NCBI GenBank assembly: GCA_021297985.1 | Contig: JAJTGU010000171.1 | Coordinates: 1 to 47,489 of the forward strand | DNA length: 47,489 nt | Reading direction: 5' to 3' | DNA from: Rubrivivax sp. | Lineage (GTDB): Bacteria; Pseudomonadota; Gammaproteobacteria; Burkholderiales; Burkholderiaceae_C | Shown: positions 43,503-47,489 of the stretch, in pieces | How the letters are laid out: each line of letters begins with the position of its first letter | Numbering within the stretch: position 1 is the stretch's first letter | Translations under genes and position numbers: made by a program | Notes under the pieces: generated by a model | The model's input: the letters and a program-made list of their open reading frames with translations, nothing else | Told to the model about the DNA's origin: nothing | Databases searched by the model: none

Positions 43503-44003
43503 TCAAGCCCGCGCCAGATCCTTGCGGTACTGAGACAGTATTCGCGTGTCCAAGAAGGAGAGCCGTTTTCGGAGAAGCTCAGCATTTGCTAGCGTTGCCG
43601 GCACATCCACGGGAATCAACTCGGCCACCGACTCGCCATTGGATGCGGCTTCAACCCATTCCGTCATTGCGCCGATATAGCCGTCGAGAGCTGTCGCTGG
43701 ATTTGGGCATCGATCACACGTTAGGTAGGTCGGTGGCACATCACCAACGATCACCCAAATCCACTCGTCTACATCTGGTCGGGCGGGATCGATCTTGAAC
43801 AAAAAAACTCCGATGACCCCGCCCACGAAGATCCCGACGTACTCCTCATGGATTCCTCGGCACCAGCTGTAATACAGGAGAAAGTCCCGTGCCTCGGAAA
43901 GGTACGTGCGAAGCTCCGCCGCTCCATCTTCAGTCAGCAGTTCGGGGGTCTGCCGCTGCACCTTGTCGAGATCAGGACTACTTGTCACAGCATCACTTCC
44001 CAT
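43503..44003 (-). CDS. predicted immunity protein for a polymorphic toxin
   Basis: A 166-residue acidic protein starting at ATG 44003; a reading frame runs further upstream without a stop into the toxin fragment. Seen: [23 protein letters not shown], a conserved [16 protein letters not shown], and [27 protein letters not shown]. This layout is like small acidic immunity-type proteins that I associate with Rhs/contact-dependent toxin cassettes, a resemblance I cannot verify here. Position directly after a toxin C-terminus is the main support. Confidence 0.55.
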   Translation of the reverse strand: MGSDAVTSSPDLDKVQRQTPELLTEDGAAELRTYLSEARDFLLYYSWCRGIHEEYVGIFVGGVIGVFLFKIDPARPDVDEWIWVIVGDVPPTYLTCDRCPNPATALDGYIGAMTEWVEAASNGESVAELIPVDVPATLANAELLRKRLSFLDTRILSQYRKDLARA

Positions 44004-44195
44004 CACGCCGTTTTCCCATCTTGAGAAATCACCTGCGTCACGATGTCGTTGAATGTGCTCGACATGTGGGCAAGGCTTCGCGTTCGACACGTGATCTGGG
44101 CCGCCGTTGGCGCGCGGAATCTCATGGGAGACATCCTGATTCCGTCCAGTCTTGGCGTCCTTCGGCCAACTCTGACCGGCTTTCTTTTCTATGCG
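44004..44195 (-). pseudogene. C-terminal remnant of an HNH-type polymorphic toxin
   Basis: About 63 codons in the same frame as the immunity gene and upstream of it. The peptide includes [29 protein letters not shown], then [18 protein letters not shown], with the spaced His/Asp/Asn pattern of HNH/His-Me nuclease toxin ends. No start codon or N-terminal delivery domain exists: the frame is cut at the ygiQ junction near 44194. If one G is restored to the GGG at 44015-44017 the toxin would end RWGKRRDGK and its stop would overlap the immunity ATG. Family call rests on motif pattern only. Confidence 0.55.
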
Positions 44196-44896
44196 CGAAG
44201 GAACTCGTCACCCATCACGTCGGCGGTTATCTGAAGATCGCGCCCGAGCACACCGAAGGCGGACCGCTGTCGAAGATGATGAAGCCCGGCATCGGCAGCT
44301 ACGACCGCTTCAAGCAGATGTTCGAGAAGTTCAGCGCCGAGGCGGGCAAGAAGCAGTACCTCATCCCCTACTTCATCGCCGCGCACCCCGGCACGAGCGA
44401 CGAGGACATGATGAACCTGGCCATCTGGCTCAAGCGCAACGGCTTCAAGGCCGACCAGGTGCAGACCTTCTACCCCAGCCCGATGGCCACGGCCACGGCG
44501 ATGTACCACACCGACCTGAACCCGCTGAAGGGCATCAGCCGCGACCCGCAGCGGGCCGAGCGCGTGGACATCGTGCGCGGCGAGAAGCGCCGCCGCCTGC
44601 ACAAGGCCTTCCTGCGCTGGCACGACCCGGCGAACTGGCCGCTGCTGCGCGAGGCGCTCAAGACGATGGGCCGCGCCGACCTGATCGGCAACGGCAAGCA
44701 CCACCTGATACCGGCCTGGCAGCCGGCGGGCGGCGAGGGTTATGTCAGCGCGCGGCGCAAGAACAGTACGCCGGCGGGCTCGCGCACCTCGGTGGTGACG
44801 AAAGGCCGGCTGCTGACGCAGCACACCGGCCTGCCGCCGCGGGAGAAAGGGGCGGCGCCCGCCGCGATGCCGTCAGCGCGGCGCAAGCCGCGATGA
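44196..44896 (+). pseudogene. ygiQ: YgiQ family radical SAM protein, C-terminal third only
   Basis: 233 codons matching the C-terminal part of YgiQ (UPF0313, normally about 700-780 residues): [61 protein letters not shown] and a basic tail. The radical SAM CxxxCxxC cluster lies in the missing N-terminal part, so the product cannot be active. The frame runs upstream into low-GC DNA that is unrelated. GC and codons return to normal exactly here. Confidence 0.85.
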
Positions 44897-44915
44897 ACTC
44901 CCGCGTGGCGGATAT

Positions 44916-44940
44916 GGCGGCGGGTGTTGGGCCCGCCGCC
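44916..44940. terminator. GC hairpin between convergent ygiQ fragment and GDSL gene
   Basis: GGCGGCGGG (44916-44924) and CCCGCCGCC (44932-44940) form a perfect 9-bp stem with a 7-nt loop, in the 51-bp gap between two convergent stops. No T-run follows on either strand, so it is at best a partial bidirectional terminator. Confidence 0.45.
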
Positions 44941-44947
44941 CTCTCGC

Positions 44948-46030
44948 TCACAGCCAGCCCTTGGCCACTATCGCGTCGATGATGAACTTGGCCACGAGCT
45001 CGTGCCCGTAGGGCGAGGGGTGCACGCCGTCGGCAAAGAAGTACTTGCTGGTGTCGCCGCTGATCGTCGTCGCGGGCGAGCACAGCAGCGCCGTGGCGAC
45101 GAGCGCCGCATTGCAGGCCGGAATCCTCATGTTGCTGATGCCGACCGCGCCGGGGTTGGCGGCCCAGCCCTGCAGCGCCGTGTACAGGTCGACGTAGAGC
45201 ACCTCGGGCACGCCCTGCAGGCCGAATTGCAGCTCTGCGTTGAAGGTGAAGGCCATCAGCTGGAGCAGGTCGCGCGAGGACTGGGGCTGGGCCAGCGCAT
45301 CGGGCGTGAGGCTGGCATCGGGCAAGGCGACCACGATCACGCGCTTGGCGCCCTTGCCGACCACCAGGGACTTGATGTAGGCGGCCAGTTCGCCACCGGC
45401 CTGGCCCATCGCGGTGACCGCGGCCTGCCCAGCCGTCGTGGCGTTGCCGCCCGCAGCCACGGTGGCCTGAACGATCCCGCTCTGGATGAGGAAGTCGTTG
45501 CCGCCGGCGAGCACCGTCACCAGGTCGGTGGCGGCATAGGTGCCGCCCACGGCCGCGAGGTGGTTGCCGAACTGCGTCACCAGGGGCACGGTCAGCTGGC
45601 CGAGCGCGCCGCTGGGCGAGCCCGGGAGCGTTCCCAGGTTACCGGGGCCCACGGGGTTGGTGACGCGCGCACCACCCTGGGCATAGTCATAGCAACCTGG
45701 TTTGTTGGTGACAGGCGCGGCAAAACCCGCCAGCGGGCCGATGCTGTTCAGGCCGGTCTGCGCGGCGCAGGGTGCCGGCACCTTGGCAGCCGCGGCCAGG
45801 CGCTCGACCCAGAGCTGCACGCCCGCGCCGTTGACGGTGTAGCGGCCGCCGCCCGTCGCGGCCACCAGGCCAGGCGTGGCATAGGTGCCCATGTCGCTGA
45901 AGCTGTCGCCGAAGGACACCAGCTTCGTGTAGGTGATCTTCTCCGGTGCCGGCGGATCGTCGCTGCCGCCGCACGCGATCAACAGGGCCGAACTCACGAG
46001 CGCCAGCGCGCCCAGTCGCAACAACCTCAT
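44948..46030 (-). CDS. GDSL/SGNH family lipase-like lipoprotein
   Basis: A 360-residue esterase-type protein. Start at 46030 with a lipoprotein signal (LLIACGGSDD). The SGNH blocks are seen: block I VSFGDSFSDMG (catalytic Ser), block III LAGGNDFL, and block V FADGVHPSPYGH (Asp and His). It should be anchored in the outer membrane and cleave esters of lipids or polymers. A TATATT element about 80 bp upstream could be its -10. The reading frame continues upstream without a stop into the MFS remnant, which is a chance fusion. Confidence 0.88.
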   Translation of the reverse strand: MRLLRLGALALVSSALLIACGGSDDPPAPEKITYTKLVSFGDSFSDMGTYATPGLVAATGGGRYTVNGAGVQLWVERLAAAAKVPAPCAAQTGLNSIGPLAGFAAPVTNKPGCYDYAQGGARVTNPVGPGNLGTLPGSPSGALGQLTVPLVTQFGNHLAAVGGTYAATDLVTVLAGGNDFLIQSGIVQATVAAGGNATTAGQAAVTAMGQAGGELAAYIKSLVVGKGAKRVIVVALPDASLTPDALAQPQSSRDLLQLMAFTFNAELQFGLQGVPEVLYVDLYTALQGWAANPGAVGISNMRIPACNAALVATALLCSPATTISGDTSKYFFADGVHPSPYGHELVAKFIIDAIVAKGWL

Positions 46031-46120
46031 GATGTCTCTCTCCAGAACCGTTCCTGCCGCGAGCACCCGCCCGGCGGTCAGAGGGCAATATACGCGGCTC
46101 CTTAGCGTGGGTGGCCACCT

Positions 46121-46981
46121 CCAACGAGCCCGCTTGACGGCCAGGCTCGCCGGCATGAGCGCCAGGTTGAAGCCGACCCAGAACACCGGCAACAGCACCG
46201 GCAGCATCGATGCGGGAGCATGACGCAGGTACAGCGGAGCAGCCACCAGATTGGCATGCAACTGGGCGGCGGCCGCAGCCAGCAGCGCGGCCAGCAGGAA
46301 GCCGATTGGCGCGACGCCGTCGCGTCCGGTGAGCGAGGCCGGCGACGGCGCCGCGGTCTCCACCCTGACCGCCCCGTCGGCGGCTCGGCGCTGTGACAGC
46401 GCGCGCTCGGCCACAACCATGCCGACCGTGATGGCAGCCAGCGACAAGCCAGCCAGAGCGAACGGCAGGCGCGGGTCCAGCCCCTTCATCGCCAACCCGA
46501 GGTAGGGACCGATGGCAGATGCGATGCCTGTACCCAGCAACACCAGGCTCACCAGCCAGGGGACGGCGGGCTTGGCCACATAACGGCCCAGCAACGTCAT
46601 CGGCGGGGCCCGCAACGCCGCGCTGGTGGCCGCCCAGAGCGCGGTGATTGCCACAAACAGGCCCGGTGAACCCCGCGGCGCAACCCAGGGCAGCGCAAGG
46701 AAGGCCACGGTGGACAGCAGGGTGACACCCAGCACCCACGAGCCGATGCGACCCAGCACGCCCGCCGCCCGGTCCGACCAGACGCCCACTGCCAAGTCGC
46801 AGGCCACGAAGATCAGCTGGTCCATGAGCAGCAGCCAGGGCACGGCCGACTTGGGCAGTCCGGCCTGCTCCGCCAGCGCTGGCAGATAGATCACGTAGAC
46901 GATCCAGCCAACCGCGAACAGGAACTGCACGCCGCCCAAGTACAGGCCGACAGCGGTGGGGGCTTTGGCGGATGGGCTCAA
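46121..46981 (-). pseudogene. MFS transporter lacking its 3' end
   Basis: About 287 codons from a TTG start at 46981 (GGAG 8 bp upstream). Seven to eight hydrophobic segments are present (GLYLGGVQFLFAVGWIVYVI to VLLPVFWVGFNLALMPASL). MFS proteins of this type need 12 segments and about 400 residues; here the sequence loses transporter character after SLAVKRAR near 46125 and continues directly into the leader of the GDSL gene. The join is abrupt, so a deletion or a chimeric contig is implied. Substrate unknown. Confidence 0.7.
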
Positions 46982-47029
46982 CTCGTCGTTCTCCGCAGCC
47001 AGGGGGATGGTTCAGGACTTGCCGCACTC

Positions 47030-47221
47030 TCAGGTCTGGCCCGCACAGCCGCCTGCGTGCAACTTCGCCTGTTCTAGCGCATGGATGCTCTCCTCGTCCA
47101 CACGAGAGTCGACGCCCACCTTCGGTCGCCTTGGTGCATACGCCACCGGCCGCTTTGGGGCAGCGAGATCAGCGCGGCGGATGTCCCAGTTGGGTCGTCC
47201 CTTGCCGGCCGTGGACGTCGG
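47030..47221 (-). CDS. unrecognised partial reading frame
   Basis: 63 open codons without an ATG, GTG start or known family, ending at 47030, 48 bp before the MFS start. The peptide (NWDIRRADLAAPKRPVAYAP ... VDEESIHALEQAKL) has the codon bias of a real gene and reads as the C-terminus of a longer protein; upstream it meets a TAG at 47222-47224. An adjacent frame (RIADVHGRQG) looks coding just upstream, so a frameshift near 47205 is possible. Confidence 0.3.
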   Translation of the reverse strand, partial: PTSTAGKGRPNWDIRRADLAAPKRPVAYAPRRPKVGVDSRVDEESIHALEQAKLHAGGCAGQT

Positions 47222-47246
47222 CTATCCGGCGGCTCAAGTTCAGGGT

Positions 47247-47345
47247 CAGCTTTCCGGCGGTGAGATCGGGTGCCCGACCGGCGCATGCCGACCCTGAAGA
47301 GACATAGGCCGCCCCGATCTCGCCGCCCTGAAGCTGCCGGTCGGG
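47247..47345. repeat. nested inverted repeats at the right end
   Basis: TGCCCGACCGGC (47271-47282) is repeated inverted as GCCGGTCGGGCA (47334-47345), 12 bp perfect. A 24-bp arm at 47247-47270 (CAGCTT...GAGATCGGG) pairs with 47311-47334 with four mismatches. The two pairs overlap, so either long hairpin can form. From 47225 to the window end no gene is supported; a further small hairpin GCACGG/CCGTGC lies at 47427-47445. It could be a degenerate mobile repeat or an RNA structure. Confidence 0.5.
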
Positions 47346-47489
47346 CAACCTCGCAGTCACCCGTAGTGGGCCCCGCGACGGAGGGCACAAGTCGGCTGGC
47401 AGCCATCAAGGCGATGGAGGCACAGAGCACGGCTTGAGACCGTGCGGGCTCAACCTACCGGGAGCCCATCGTGCGAGCCACGGCGCAGC

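Larger units (their letters stand above)
41825..44195. other. low-GC island replacing the start of ygiQ
   Basis: About 2.4 kb with visibly lower GC and relaxed codon bias compared with both flanks. It starts inside the amidase 3' end and stops within a few bases of KELVTHH of ygiQ, which is left without its first two-thirds. All genes in it run on the minus strand. The 269 bp between the dehydrogenase-like and immunity genes (43234-43502) hold no convincing gene. I found no direct repeats, transposase or integrase at its edges. Confidence 0.7.

Noticed and set aside
43271-43585. A 104-codon minus-strand frame overlapping the immunity gene 3' end
   Set aside because: It starts inside the immunity gene and ends in the dehydrogenase leader, with no domain or ribosome-binding site.
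44948-46981. A single 677-residue transporter-lipase fusion protein
   Set aside because: The GDSL part has its own ribosome-binding site, lipoprotein signal and promoter-like sequence, and the segment between the two parts has no conserved character.
1-47489. tRNA, rRNA, CRISPR or transposase genes
   Set aside because: No tRNA T-loop or acceptor pairing, no direct-repeat array and no DDE or serine/tyrosine recombinase motif was seen on either strand.

Overview
The window is high-GC DNA (about 70% G+C over most of its length, with strong G/C at third codon positions) of a kind that suggests a betaproteobacterium of the order Burkholderiales, in the Rubrivivax/Leptothrix/Ideonella-like range. 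Evidence is two PEP-CTERM sorting tails, the ilvE plus small zinc-finger pair, the divergent alr/lplT pair with radA nearby, and the overall codon bias. The genus is an inference from gene content. I saw no rRNA, tRNA, CRISPR array, integrase or intact insertion sequence.

Layout. 1-8.6 kb is a glucan-degradation block: a 5'-truncated malQ, an S9 peptidase, an FAD oxidoreductase, and a GH13 amylase divergent from a secreted pullulanase, with a 17-bp palindrome between the last two. 8.6-12.7 kb holds a PAS histidine kinase, ilvE with a zinc-finger protein, a PEP-CTERM protein and a small membrane protein. 12.6-17 kb holds a family-25 glycosyltransferase, a predicted metzincin, and a metallophosphoesterase-ykvA-radA run. 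17-25 kb holds a PEP-CTERM trypsin-like protease, a DUF2141 protein with a carotenoid oxygenase, alr, lplT, a DMT permease and a response regulator. 25-30.8 kb holds a glutathione peroxidase, an aromatic aminotransferase, a predicted gluzincin, an ornithine cyclodeaminase divergent from an Lrp-type regulator, and a VapBC-like pair. 30.8-41.9 kb is a dispersed peptide/opine ABC transporter (two permeases, two ATPases, binding protein) with an amidase; a DsbA-like protein, a CYTH protein, two exported proteins and an AAA/DUF4143 ATPase lie between its parts.

From about 41.83 to 44.195 kb the sequence changes to clearly lower GC. This island carries a sugar-dehydrogenase-like lipoprotein and what I read as the C-terminal end of an HNH-type polymorphic toxin followed by its immunity gene, apparently fused in frame by loss of one G. 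The island stops abruptly inside ygiQ, whose 5' two-thirds are missing. Beyond it lie a GDSL lipoprotein, an MFS gene without its 3' end, and a right end with nested inverted repeats and an unrecognised partial frame.

The window contains several broken genes joined to unrelated DNA: malQ at the left edge, ygiQ, the MFS gene, the amidase tail, and a frameshifted lipoprotein. Either this chromosome has been reshaped by toxin-type and other mobile DNA, or part of the assembly is chimeric; the sequence alone cannot separate the two.
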